From contig OV884015.1 of the NCBI GenBank assembly GCA_930367205.1, forward strand, positions 84,124,841 to 84,188,840: DNA of 64,000 bases, in the 5' to 3' direction. Within the stretch, counting starts at the first letter, position 1. Each line of letters starts with the position of its first letter. Made by a program: the position numbers and the translations under genes. Source of the stretch: Acanthosoma haemorrhoidale. Taxonomy: Eukaryota; Arthropoda; Insecta; Hemiptera; Acanthosomatidae. Below are positions 1 to 10,405 of the stretch, piece by piece. The notes under the pieces were generated by a model, which was given only the letters and a program-made list of their open reading frames with translations, was not told the DNA's origin and did no database searches.

Positions 1-1
1 G

Positions 2-694
2 CCAGTACAGATCTCATTAGATCAAGGCACAGAAATGAAAAACAATTTAGTTAAACAATTTTGTGACCACAATGATATTTTATTACATTATACATCCACT
101 AATCACTCAAATTCTTTGGGATTATTAAATAGAGTTCATTTAACACTAAGCGAATTACTAAGACTTATCTCGCATGAGAGAAAATCTTATTCATTTGAAC
201 AAAAATTAAAACTTGCAATTATTGCGTACAATAATACCTTAAATAACAATCTAAAATTAACACCCAATGAAATCACTTTCGGATTTATAAAAGAAAATAA
301 CAACAACAAAAATATTAGTATAACAGAACTATACGTACAAAAGTATCATAAAGATTTACAACTTTTGCATGAATTAGCTCACACAAAAATTAATGAAGAA
401 AAGATAAAGCGTACAGAAAAATTAAATAAAAATCGGGAAGATCCACCTGAATTAATAAATCAAGAATTTATCAAAGATACTCAATCGAAGATTAAAAGTA
501 GAGACAAATTCAGAAAAGTAAATGTGTTAATCCAAGGCGCTAGGCAATTAACAACACATGTTGATAACGTTAGGAGACCCAACAAACGTAAAAAGAGGAA
601 ACATTTTGTTTCAGATGAAGATTCACTACATGTCAATAATTCTGATACTTCATCTTCAGAAGATTCTGACGATAAAAGTAGTAGATCTCACTAA
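2..694 (+). CDS. Errantivirus-like pol, C-terminal integrase fragment (5' cut by window edge)
   Basis: This is the 3' part of a gypsy-group pol frame, already open at base 2 and ending at 694. The codons at 17-34 read LDQGTE, the conserved block around the second catalytic Asp of the DDE integrase core (Asp at 20-22). Exactly 35 residues later, where the third acidic residue should be, the motif reads GLLNRVH instead of the usual G-x-V-E-R-F-H, so the Glu position is Asn (AAT, 128-130). After the core comes a lysine-rich region, then a basic stretch (RRPNKRKKRKH) and an acidic/serine-rich tail. The last 137 bases (558-694) overlap the env frame in another phase, as is common in errantiviruses. 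The frame has no internal stop in the window, but the active-site change suggests the integrase is inactive. Family assignment is firm; reverse transcriptase and RNase H lie off the left edge. Confidence 0.85.
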   Translation, partial: PVQISLDQGTEMKNNLVKQFCDHNDILLHYTSTNHSNSLGLLNRVHLTLSELLRLISHERKSYSFEQKLKLAIIAYNNTLNNNLKLTPNEITFGFIKENNNNKNISITELYVQKYHKDLQLLHELAHTKINEEKIKRTEKLNKNREDPPELINQEFIKDTQSKIKSRDKFRKVNVLIQGARQLTTHVDNVRRPNKRKKRKHFVSDEDSLHVNNSDTSSSEDSDDKSSRSH

Positions 695-2129
695 CTCTCC
701 AGGAATTCTCCATTATTCTGTAAATAATATTAGAGTAGTTAATCAATATTATGAAACTTATCATTTTTATAATTTAAGTTTATTAGAAGTAGAAATAATA
801 AATATTGAAGATCATGTTACTAACTTTAGATCACATAAAATGTATCATTTGCTAAAAGATTTAACAAACGAAGTTTTTGAACAATTTCAATTAATGCAAC
901 AAAGAGATATTAAAAATCGTCACAGACGAGGCTTGATAAATGGTCTAGGTAATGTTATTAGTTGGATAACAGGTAATATGAATAATGACGACAAGGAATA
1001 CTACGATAAAATAATTTCAAATGTAGAACAAAATAATTATAAGATTGAACATAACATCGAAAATTCTGTCAATATTAATAAACGTCTGATTGAGGATTAC
1101 CAGAATGAAATCAAAACAATTAATAAAAATTTCATAATTAATAGACAAAATTTCGAATCGCTAGGACAAAATGAAAAAGCTTATGACTTATATATTCACA
1201 TCATGCATTTATTAAATAAAATTAAAGATTTAACTTTATCTTTAGAATTTTGTAAGCTTGGCATTGTTCACACCAATTTAATGATTGATGTAATAAAAAA
1301 TCTACCAAGTAACATAAAACTAATCTCAGATAATACTGAAATTCTATGGACAAATAGTAAAATCTTTTGTTCAACTCATCACAATATAATCCATACTTTT
1401 ATCAAATTACCAATTCATGATGAATCCTATAAAGGATATTTTGTGATATCAGTACCAAGAATTATAAACCAGACAATTTACGAAATTGATTTAAAAACTG
1501 ATCTTTACTTACAAAAAGGAGCCACTCTCTATCAAGGAAGTTGTATTTTTATTGACAATTATTACTGTATAAATCTTAATAAAACAGAATCAAAATGTGT
1601 TTCATCTATTGTACATAACGGAAATTTAAAAGAATGTAAACTAGTATTAAGTAATCAAAATAATATAAGATATTTAGATCATATTAAGCAATATATCACT
1701 GTAAATATTAAAAAAATAACAGATTGTCATAATAACACTGTATTTTTACCAAATGTAGGATTAATTAATATTAGTAAGGAGGATTGCTTTCCAGAATTTA
1801 ATAAAATTTATACTCATGATTTTAACACTATTTTACAACCATTTTATGAAAATGTAATATTAAATACAACTATGTTAGAAACAAATAATTATACTATACC
1901 AGAATTAGAAATATTGTCCTTTGTAGACAACGCTAATATTTATCATTATTCTTTTGTATTATGTATTATTCTAATCATTGTACTAATTAACATTTTTATT
2001 TATAAAAGAAATTGTAAAAAGATCCAAAATTCAAATTTACCTTTAAATAATGTAAAGGTTTCAACAACACCTATTACTATTGATGATCATAAAGTAATTT
2101 TAAGTAAATTGTATAAATCAAGTTTTTAA
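558..2129 (+). CDS. env: Errantivirus-like envelope (env) glycoprotein, open reading frame
   Basis: The frame gives 523 codons with no internal stop. It resembles insect errantivirus Env, which is related to the baculovirus F fusion protein. Visible signs are a furin-type site RHRR at about residues 121-124 (bases 918-929), followed directly by a glycine-rich hydrophobic fusion-peptide-like segment starting GLINGLG; many N-x-S/T sites; scattered cysteines in the ectodomain; and one strong C-terminal transmembrane segment (about bases 1948-2010) followed by a short basic tail. The true start is uncertain. The Met codons at 615 and 630 precede a short hydrophobic stretch that could be a signal peptide, and errantivirus env is normally made from a spliced RNA. 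A CTAAC plus CTCTCCAG acceptor-like string lies near 690-702. It is an old genomic copy; whether it is expressed cannot be seen. Confidence 0.85.
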   Translation: MLITLGDPTNVKRGNILFQMKIHYMSIILILHLQKILTIKVVDLTNSPGILHYSVNNIRVVNQYYETYHFYNLSLLEVEIINIEDHVTNFRSHKMYHLLKDLTNEVFEQFQLMQQRDIKNRHRRGLINGLGNVISWITGNMNNDDKEYYDKIISNVEQNNYKIEHNIENSVNINKRLIEDYQNEIKTINKNFIINRQNFESLGQNEKAYDLYIHIMHLLNKIKDLTLSLEFCKLGIVHTNLMIDVIKNLPSNIKLISDNTEILWTNSKIFCSTHHNIIHTFIKLPIHDESYKGYFVISVPRIINQTIYEIDLKTDLYLQKGATLYQGSCIFIDNYYCINLNKTESKCVSSIVHNGNLKECKLVLSNQNNIRYLDHIKQYITVNIKKITDCHNNTVFLPNVGLINISKEDCFPEFNKIYTHDFNTILQPFYENVILNTTMLETNNYTIPELEILSFVDNANIYHYSFVLCIILIIVLINIFIYKRNCKKIQNSNLPLNNVKVSTTPITIDDHKVILSKLYKSSF

Positions 2130-2172
2130 AATGTAAAAATTAAATGTTTGTTTTGACCAGAGTTCAAAACTT

Positions 2173-2184
2173 AAGGCTGCGGGG
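2173..2184 (+). other. Polypurine tract-like sequence before the 3' LTR
   Basis: A mostly purine string (AAGGCTGCGGGG) ends directly at the proposed LTR start AGTTA. In retroelements this position primes plus-strand DNA synthesis. Two pyrimidines interrupt it, so it is a modest match; position is the main support. Confidence 0.5.
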
Positions 2185-2402
2185 AGTTATAGTGCACCCG
2201 TGCTAACATTCTAAGAACTATGAATCACCCCTTTGCTGACTCTTATTTAAACCCCGTGAGAATCAGAGAAGGAGGTCAGTCTATTGTATCTCATTAGCCC
2301 GTCACTATGCTAGATTAGATCTGTATATTACCATGTCATTTATGTTTGTTATTCAAAATAAATCTTTTTAAAAAGTCTTGTGTGCTTTGAAAATATTTAA
2401 CT
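2185..2402 (+). mobile_element. 3' LTR of the errantivirus-like element
   Basis: The proposed LTR is 218 bp. It begins AGTTA directly after the purine-rich tract and ends TAACT, so it has short inverted ends of the gypsy type. Inside are a TATA-like TATTTAAA (2244-2251), an arthropod initiator TCAGT (2276-2280) about 30 bases downstream, and an AATAAA signal (2357-2362). This gives a sensible U3-R-U5 order with U3 roughly 2185-2277. The base after the end starts an ATATAT run, matching the alternating purine/pyrimidine targets favoured by errantiviruses. The LTR is short for the group, and the 5' LTR is outside the window, so the borders come from motifs and not from comparing two LTRs. Confidence 0.7.
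2244..2280 (+). promoter_or_regulatory. LTR core promoter: TATA-like box plus TCAGT initiator
   Basis: TATTTAAA at 2244-2251 is followed by TCAGT at 2276-2280. The spacing fits transcription starting near the A at 2278. It would drive read-out into the flank at 2403 onward from this 3' LTR if active. Confidence 0.5.
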
Positions 2403-4437
2403 ATATATATATATATATAATAATTATTTATTAAAAACTAATTGAATGTAAAAAGTCCCATTGAAGTTTTCTCAAAGAATTTTAACTTAAAGTTCAAGTT
2501 ATAATTTTACAATTATTATTTTCCAGGATATTGATGTTCAAAAAAATACATTTACGTGTGTATATTAGCACTATGGGTTAAGCGTTAGTAGCTTCACAAT
2601 TCTTCTTTTAACGCAATATTATTTTATCTATAGGTAAGGAAAGGTTAAGGAGGGTAACAAAAACAATTTAAAGAGATTACCACATGGAGAGTTAACCTAG
2701 CAGCATTGTGCTAATCATTATTTTCTTATCGTTTTTAATCAATTTTTCATATTTAAAAGTAAGTAAATAGCCACTGAAGTATTTAAATAATAAGTTTCAA
2801 TCAACAATGGAAATTGCCTATTTAATATCAGTCAGCTGATTTGCGTAGTTGTTTTTACCAATATTATTCTCTTAGAAATCTATATAATTATTTATATGTT
2901 TTAATTGCCCACTTTTATAGTCATCGAGCCTTAGGGCTTTTCTAATTTAGGAAGAAGAAGCTACGTTATTCTGATTGACAGTGGCCATTATTATAACATT
3001 GGTGCGTTCCATCGCTCTCTCTGGCCATCACACACAGGGATACTTAATACAGTTATTGCAGTGGTGTGTTGGTTGTGGGCTCAGTTTATAATCTGACAAT
3101 GTTTTCCCACAAATGATTATCTTTTCATGCGCACTAGTGTTTAATAATATTTTTTATTATATTATAAAAAAAGTGTAGAAGGTCAGACACTGCCCTCATG
3201 ATGACATCATCATTTGCACTTAACAATAGAATTGGTTAATGTTAATAAATCAGATAATTTGCGGAAATACATTGTCATTGATGGGTTTTCATTGTACCTT
3301 AAAGTGATCTCGTAAATAAAAAACAATTTCTATTGACCTAAGCTGATGCCCATTAAAACTCTCACTCACGTCCATCGTCAGGGCTAAGTAAAGATTCATA
3401 GTTGATTTAACTTGTTAGTTTTATCCCCTTACTGCCCTCGTCAACAAAACTAGTTGCTACAATTATTGATCTTGCTCAATAAAGGTAATATTGTATTTTA
3501 CATGTGCTTTAGCAGGCGTTAGATGCCCAAAGTCCTAAGTGGAATTAATTTATATTTATTTCAAAATCAACCATTGAGCGACCAGCTTCGTTGGATTTTT
3601 TATTTCACATAAATGATGACGACAACACTGAGTTGTTTGAAGCGTACTTAATTCTGGCGTAGACTTGGGTGGATACATGAGCACTGAGTTGTGGAATTGG
3701 CCCCTATACATCAGTAAATCGAGAGTTATTAATTGCTGACTGTTTCACTTGATTTATACCCTGCTCACCCAGGTACAGTCTCTTCCATCTATCTTGCATG
3801 TAGCCGCAATAGACTCCGATACTGTACAATCAGCGTTGGTTAACACCCAAAGTTCTATTATTCTTCTCTTGGCGAGCATTCTTGGCAGTTAGAGGAAAAT
3901 TAAACACAATCCACTTCTCAAATGTAAACGAGTATCCAATGAGATTTAATTTTCATTGAGGCTGCATTAGTGAGTGATGGATGGATTGAATTAAATAGGC
4001 AACCTGCCGTCACCGGTGCACAGTGGGCGTAATCCCAAATCGAGCTGGACAAAACAGTATCTCGTTTGTAAACTGACTGATCGCCACCGAAATTCGCTTA
4101 TTTCTGTTTTATGGGGTAAATTAAAGACAAATTAATATTTATGATAAGGAGTATCTGTATACCCAAAAAGAATAAGATTCTGACGCTCCTACACCCATAA
4201 TGTGTACTTCATGGAAAAAACAAATGAATTACAGAAGATATTTATTAAGTTTAGTTTAGTTTCCGAGCGCAGCTTACAAGGCTCAGTGAACCGGCTGAAT
4301 TATTTTATTCTCAAATTTATTATAAAGACAGGTTTAGAAGCATATGCTCGTTTTCTTTTTTCAATGTATATTTTTATTTAGTGGAGAGTTTTCTTTTTTT
4401 TCGATGGCCACCACTTTAGATAACTTTCACACTAGAT

Positions 4438-4440
<3 letters not shown>
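2403..4440. other. Unique AT-rich flank, no gene seen
   Basis: Starts with an (AT)n run abutting the LTR. The rest has no reading frame worth calling, no splice-flanked exon that I recognise and no clear repeat. It lies outside the exons of the CELF gene found downstream. Confidence 0.5.

Positions 4441-4477
<37 letters not shown>
4441..4477. repeat. (TC)n microsatellite
   Basis: About 18 uninterrupted TC units, directly followed by the foldback-related repeat. Confidence 0.95.
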
Positions 4478-4480
<3 letters not shown>

Positions 4481-5081
4481 CTAGTGGGATTGCCTGACTT
4501 CGTCACGTTAAAACTAGGGTATCCTTAGAAGGGATCCCTTCCCTGAAGGCGACGATCTCCGGGGCCCTACAAAATGAACCTACCTTAATTACCTACTGAC
4601 GCTTACTGCTCTACTCGAACTATGGCTTTCTTATTAAACTGCCTTTAGGTCTCTTTCCTAATCTCGCTATGTTTTAGTCCAGCGTTTTCAGACCCCATAC
4701 CTTTCTGCGTTTGTCTCGCTAAAACTGGCACATCCTTGGAAGGGACACCTTCCATGCAGATGACGGTCTTTGGGGCTCTACAGAGTGTACCTAGTAGTGT
4801 CTCCCCCAGCGATCCGGACGGTTTGCTACCCTTACATACCGAGTGTGAATTCATGTTCATTCCAAGACCACATAAACTCTTCTCCTTATCATAGTGCACT
4901 GTTGGGGCACACTTTCAAAGATCTTATGGAGTCAGATCAATACGAATAAAGCTGCCCGCCGACTAGGCCGCCAGTAAAGTTTGAAGACCAGAGGTTTACC
5001 CAATTTATCTCTTTCTTGACGCCCTACGGAAGTGGCCGTGTAGGCGAGACCCCAGTCCTCCGGGGGGGCACCCCCCCAACA
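4478..5081 (+). mobile_element. Partial, rearranged copy of a foldback element
   Basis: This stretch is a diverged match to the centre and right arm of the element at 53515-54519. Shared landmarks in order are CTCGCTATGTTTTAGTCC, GATCCGGACGGTTT, ACCGAGTGTGAATTC, CCAAGACCACATAAACT and a terminal CCCAACA (5075-5081 here, 54513-54519 there). The left inverted arm is missing. Its first part (4478-4588) matches a block that in the other copy lies after the CTATGTTTTAG segment, so the copy has an extra or shuffled unit. Short frames inside it are not genes. Confidence 0.75.
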
Positions 5082-6430
5082 CCCAACTAAGTTTAAAACT
5101 GATTAACTTTCGTTTATGAAATAGTTGCAAATAAACTATAAAAACAAGTGTGGATAACTCTATTTCAGTCTTGTCCGTTATCTCGTATCGCACGAGTTGG
5201 GTTAAAGGTTAAATGTTATAAACGTTAGATTCTCATTGAATCATAAAAGGCTTTACTTTCAAATGCTATACAATTGTTACAATCGATCTGAAGTTTTTAA
5301 GGAATATTTTTGAATATATTGAATTACTCTTTATATGTTTTGGTTAGGATATATCGATGACAAAACAAAAATAAAAAAACGGGTCCTGTTTCGCTAAGCT
5401 TTAAACAATTTCAAGTCATTGTTCAGAATATTTTTGAGATGGATAAATCCATAAATCAAGTTTTGATTAAAGAAAAGTTTAAAAATAATGTTCCAACATG
5501 TAGCAATAGAAATCGTGCCCGGGACCTATCTTGATTTTGTTGTCTCCTTCATTTATCACATTTTTATATTTTTTCTTTAGGCAAAATTTGGTTCATAATT
5601 GACTGAAACAATTAAAAAAATTCCTTGAATCTATACTGGTATTTTCTATGATATAAATATCAGATTTAGAACTCATCCCGCGCTGTTATTTTAAAACGCT
5701 GTGCTTTCTTTGCTGTATGGGAGCTGGGATAGGAGGGGAAACACACTTTTTCCTATAGAGGCTGTAAAAGGAGTGGTCCTCGTGAATTTATGAAGGTACA
5801 AAGATGCTGTAAGAACAAGATGTTGAGAAGAAAAGAGCCGTGGAGAGAGGACAAGGGATGAAAAAGTTGCTACAGGAGATTGGACAACCCCTTCTGAAAA
5901 AGTGAAAGTATCTTAGATAATAGACGGTCCATTTATAAGAAGGGCCGATATAATAGAGCGAAGAGAGGGTACACAATACAGGAGCGAGCTGGTGCCCCTG
6001 CGGGACACCAATAATAGCCGGGCGGTCTGCACCACGTCCCGGAGGGGGGAAAAAAGTCCTGGAGAATATGGCCGCCTCATCCCGGCGACCGACTGGCTCT
6101 TATCCTAAGTAAGCAACTCTCGGCCCGGGCCACGGCTCAATTTTAGCGAGCCTCGGAACAGCTTCAGCAAATATTTGCCTCATATTTCCTCACCCCTTCA
6201 TCTAATACAAAGTCATCGGCAGTTTGATAACTTCATTTTCCTGTCTGTCCTATCGCTGACGCCTCGCAAATTCAACAGCCCTCTAATAAAAATTTATGAA
6301 AGGGGGGCGACCCTTATCACGGTGGATGCTCCTTGATCGATGACGTCATAGTAGTCGATTTTATTTTATGATCTGATCTGGAATATGCCACGTAGGAATC
6401 AATTTGTCCAAACGTTACTACTTCATGGTC
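5082..6430. other. Non-coding flank with a GC-richer island
   Basis: Mostly AT-rich. From about 5985 to 6200 base composition rises sharply (many CGG/CCGG strings) with no matching repeat elsewhere in the window and no usable frame. A regulatory or exonic role is possible but unsupported. Confidence 0.3.
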
Positions 6431-6687
6431 GTCCCCGTTGCCTAGTGATTAACATGCTTACATCTAGCTTCTGATTCTCGGGTTCGATCACCGGCTGGCC
6501 AACAATTTGTTTCTTTGGGGGATTCTCATTGGGGTTCTCATCTTCTTAAGGACCAATTAGGACCTAGTTTAATAAATAAGTAGCTAATCCAATCAGGAAA
6601 ACCGAATTTAAGGATTAGAGGTGACGCCTAGTGTTAACCTCAACTGTTAACCACCTTTGTCGGTGTCATGCAATATTTTTTTTTTAT
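6431..6687 (+). repeat. tRNA-derived SINE-like repeat
   Basis: The first 70 bases look like a tRNA: a box A-like TTGCCTAGTGATTAAC near 6438-6453 and a good box B GGTTCGATCACC at 6481-6492, at normal tRNA spacing. An unrelated body follows and ends in a T-rich tract near 6670-6687. The tRNA-like head plus body plus simple tail is the SINE pattern. The tRNA portion lacks a clean acceptor stem, so a functional tRNA is unlikely. The right border is approximate. Confidence 0.6.
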
Positions 6688-9600
6688 TACTGCTGGATGA
6701 TGAAATAAGCAGTGGTTCTAGAGACTCGACAAGAGTTTGTTCATTATTTCCTAAAGGATTGTAAATAAGCGGCTCGATATTTTTGACGAAAAGTTTAATT
6801 TCCTTAACTTACTAGGTAACTCGACTCTCTCAAAACTAATGTTGATAAAGTGCAATATTACAACCTCCTCCCCCCACTAAAACTGGTGTTTTTATTGTTA
6901 TTAAGAGAAGTAAATCTGAGACGTTTTACGAAATCAGAAAGATACGTCGGTTAAGAATCGCAAAAAAATTGGCGATTCGTCATCTTTAATGTGCCCTTAA
7001 CAATGGAGGCTAATCAGATAACTTTGGTTCTTAAATAACTTCAGAGTGATGGAGGTCGCTAACTTTGTTGGTAAATAGCTATTGCTTCATTTCGGTTACC
7101 CACATCAAAGTTATAAGAAATGAAGAATTGTATAATTTTACTTGCCTTGATCACTTTAAGTGGAACTACCAAGCAAAGTTCCAGCTGTTGAAAAAGAGGC
7201 TGTGTTTTGTTTTTATTTTTAACAAAAATGTCTTGACTTTTTTAATCGATAGATGAATCTGCTGTCTACATTTGACCAGCGTCAGTGATTGACTTACCTC
7301 GATCAGGTTTTGTCGTATATTGTACAATTATCGCTAGTACAAAATGGTGAGCTGGATGTCGATGTTAAAATATACAAAGCCGGATCAATGGACAGGGAAC
7401 CATTATGCAAATCACAGTGAGGGAGAGCGAACGGATCACGCTTAAGTCGAGCGGATATAAACTTTGCAACTGTTATTTATAATGGTAGTCTATGCTTGTT
7501 AAACTGTCTGGGTGACAGTTTGAAAGGTACTCTCGAATTCTGTATAGTGGGAGTGTTAAGCCGTCATTTTAGAAAGCATAGAATTTCTTGTAGTTTGTCG
7601 TATTCATTGTGTTGTACAACCTTGCCATTTCCCCTAAGTGGGTAGGAATTGTGCTACAAGGTAAGGCAAAGATAAAGAACCTTTATGTGCCAGAAACCGT
7701 TTGACAAACTTCAATTATTATGCTCATGTTTATTATTTTGTTGGTATTGAACTATTTCATTCACTGGTCAGGAAACAATGATTTAAATGATGATATTCGC
7801 CCCGCTATTATTTTACATTAACCCTACGATACCAAACCTTGGTAGAATTGGTTAGATTTAGAATTGGTAGTAGTTGGATTAGAGAGAAATATCATCACTT
7901 CATCCTTGTCAGTTGTCTACATCGAAGCCCAATTTCTTCTTGTAATTAATTAACAACTTAATTAACTACATAACTCATTGTTCAAATCGCCATTCATTTC
8001 CCATCAAAAAACTAAGTAGACTTCAACAATACCGACTCCACCCGGACAGATCTTTAGGGGAGCAGAGAATTGATCCTTGGGTATCCGTAACTAGTAATAT
8101 GATAGTTGCAGGTGAATGATTATTTCTATTCACTACTAAAAGTTTTTTTTCCAGATTAGCCTAATCTCTTAATCTACAAAATTGTGTGAGCCGGTTATCA
8201 GGTATGGATTAACCGAGGTAAATGCTAAACTTTTAATTAAACCACTTGATATAAACCGAAGAGAAAAACAATTTTCTAATATGAGCTAATAGCCACTCAT
8301 TTATTATTTATTATTAAAATTATTACGTTAAAGTTCACTCCTTCTGGCATCTTTTGAATATTGAATGATAAATTCATTCAATAATGAATAACTGGCAAGT
8401 CTACTTACCTATATAAGTTATCGTATATCGGCTTTAGACGATTAAAAAAAAAGAACGAGAGTAAAGGGAACTGATATTTGAACAACGGCTAGATTTAAAC
8501 TGTCTTTATTCCGCTTCTAATCCTCTATAAATGTTTGCAGCCTTTGTTTACCTGGGGCTACATAATATTAGGCCTAACATTGCCATACCACGATCCTTAA
8601 CTTATATATATGTATATATAATATATCTGTGTTATGTTATAGGGGAAAGAAATACTTTTTTAAGTAACGTAAGGCTGCCCACCTTTAAATGGGTTGCTAA
8701 AAGACAGCAAATCAATCAACCACAAATAAACTAAGAAAAAATCTTGAAAAATAAAAAATAAATCAAATATGAAAAAACAAAAATAACATACATCAAATAT
8801 TGTCAAAATAAATTTAGCGACTTAGTACCAAAAAAGAGGAAATTACTTAAGAGTATGTTGCAAATTATAAAGATTTTTGATACTTCTAATCCAGTCAAAA
8901 ATAATATGCTTAGTGAAAAGAATCATCCTTTTGAGGTAGATCCCAACTTCTTCGAAGAATTCATGAGTTTTCTTTGGAAGTATAACTCGAGCACCAAGCC
9001 AACTCGACTGCTTTATTTCATACTATGGTAAAAGTTCACACACTTCTCATAAATGAACTTATTTTCATCTCCAATTCTTTCAGCGTAGTTGATGTCATTA
9101 GTTTCAAATCTTACGATTAGACGCTGGTTCGTCATGTATAATGTAATCAAACCGAAGTCAAAAAAGAAATATCATATAATCAAATTGTTGAGTTAACAGT
9201 CTCATAAAAGAGTTATTAATATTAATAAAAAAATACTCTTTTAATACTCAGTGATGTATTAATTTTGATTATTTATTACATATACCCAAAATATCCAATG
9301 AGGAGATATTATTGAGATGGATTCTACGTATAATTTATATTCCAAAAGGTGTCTGAAAGAGTGAAATGTTAACTTGAAAAGAAATATTCGTTTTTTGTAT
9401 GCTTTTATTAATTAATTCACAACTGCCTATCTGAAACAGAATGAAAACCTGTGAATTTGAATGGCATGATAGCATAAGGGCGAAGGACATCCAGTGTTCC
9501 CTCCCTTTGATTGGTTATCTTAGCAGATCCTTCGTCCTGGAGTTGTATGAGGTAAGTCAAGTCAGGACAGTTCCTGTTGAAGTGGGTGCTTGAATAATTT

Positions 9601-10256
9601 CTTCATGTCAGTCTACACATATGAAACTTGAATGTCTCTCTGAAGTGTGTGGTTAATCACGTAAGATGGTGTTGCAGTTATTAGCATGAGTACTTTTAAT
9701 TTAAATCTCTTTATTGTTAGAATTTGGGTGGTCTTTTTTGAATGTCCATAAGTATGTATTCTATGTATCCAAACAAAATTATTTGAGTAAAAAATAATAA
9801 ATGAGAGTCACAATAATGAAAATTTATAAAGAATACAGTCAGAGGAAAAAAAGTTTTGCTTTAGAGAAAAAATGTTGCACTAGATTTGTAATAATAAAAT
9901 AATTTTTACAATATAAAAGTAAAATTTTATAACTATTTCGCTTCCCTGGTTTATTCCGAAGAGACTTCATAAACATTACATTAATATATGTGAAAACAAC
10001 ATAATCAATCTTGTGATGATTAGACTCGTGAGATAGTAGTAAACAAACACTAAAGATAAATGAATAAAAGTGATTAGCCTTTTACTTACGGCCTGTAGCG
10101 TATCAGAAGCTAAGAAGTGTGAACATAGAGATAAGAGTGTGCGGGCACTCACTAGTGTCGATGATACGTGGCCACAGAAGGCTGTCGTGCAAGTGGCGTG
10201 ATTTATATCGTGATCGCAGATCCTCTCCCTTTCATTAGAGTCATGTCGTTATTTTT
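6688..10256. other. Non-coding flank, no gene seen
   Basis: AT-rich sequence with TA dinucleotide runs near 8604-8630. The reading frames are short, lack homology that I recognise and lack exon-like borders. Confidence 0.5.
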
Positions 10257-10261
10257 TCAGT
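10257..10261 (+). promoter_or_regulatory. Candidate initiator (TCAGT) of a host promoter
   Basis: TTTTTTCAGTCGT contains the arthropod Inr core TCAGT. No TATA box lies at the right distance; a TATA-like ATTTATA at 10201 is too far. It is supported mainly by the strong splice donor about 145 bases downstream. Confidence 0.3.
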
Positions 10262-10405
10262 CGTTCTGTGAATATCGCCAGTGATTGCTACTGCTCTATT
10301 GTCGCTTTGTGTTCTATACCAGTTGTGAATAGTGGGACTGTGAATAGCGGTTATTTGAGACACTGGGGTCTATCGATCATCGAGCTGTACGCACTGTGTA
10401 GCGAG
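10259..10405 (+). other. Candidate non-coding first exon (5' UTR), possibly of the CELF/Bruno gene
   Basis: A stretch with more balanced base composition runs from the TCAGT initiator to a strong donor, GAG|GTGAGT (GT at 10406-10407), followed by a T-rich intron-like start. It has no convincing coding frame, so if real it is untranslated. It lies on the same strand 10.3 kb upstream of the first CELF coding exon, which begins with an acceptor only four bases before its ATG and so needs an upstream exon. The link between the two is inference from orientation and splice signals. Confidence 0.3.
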
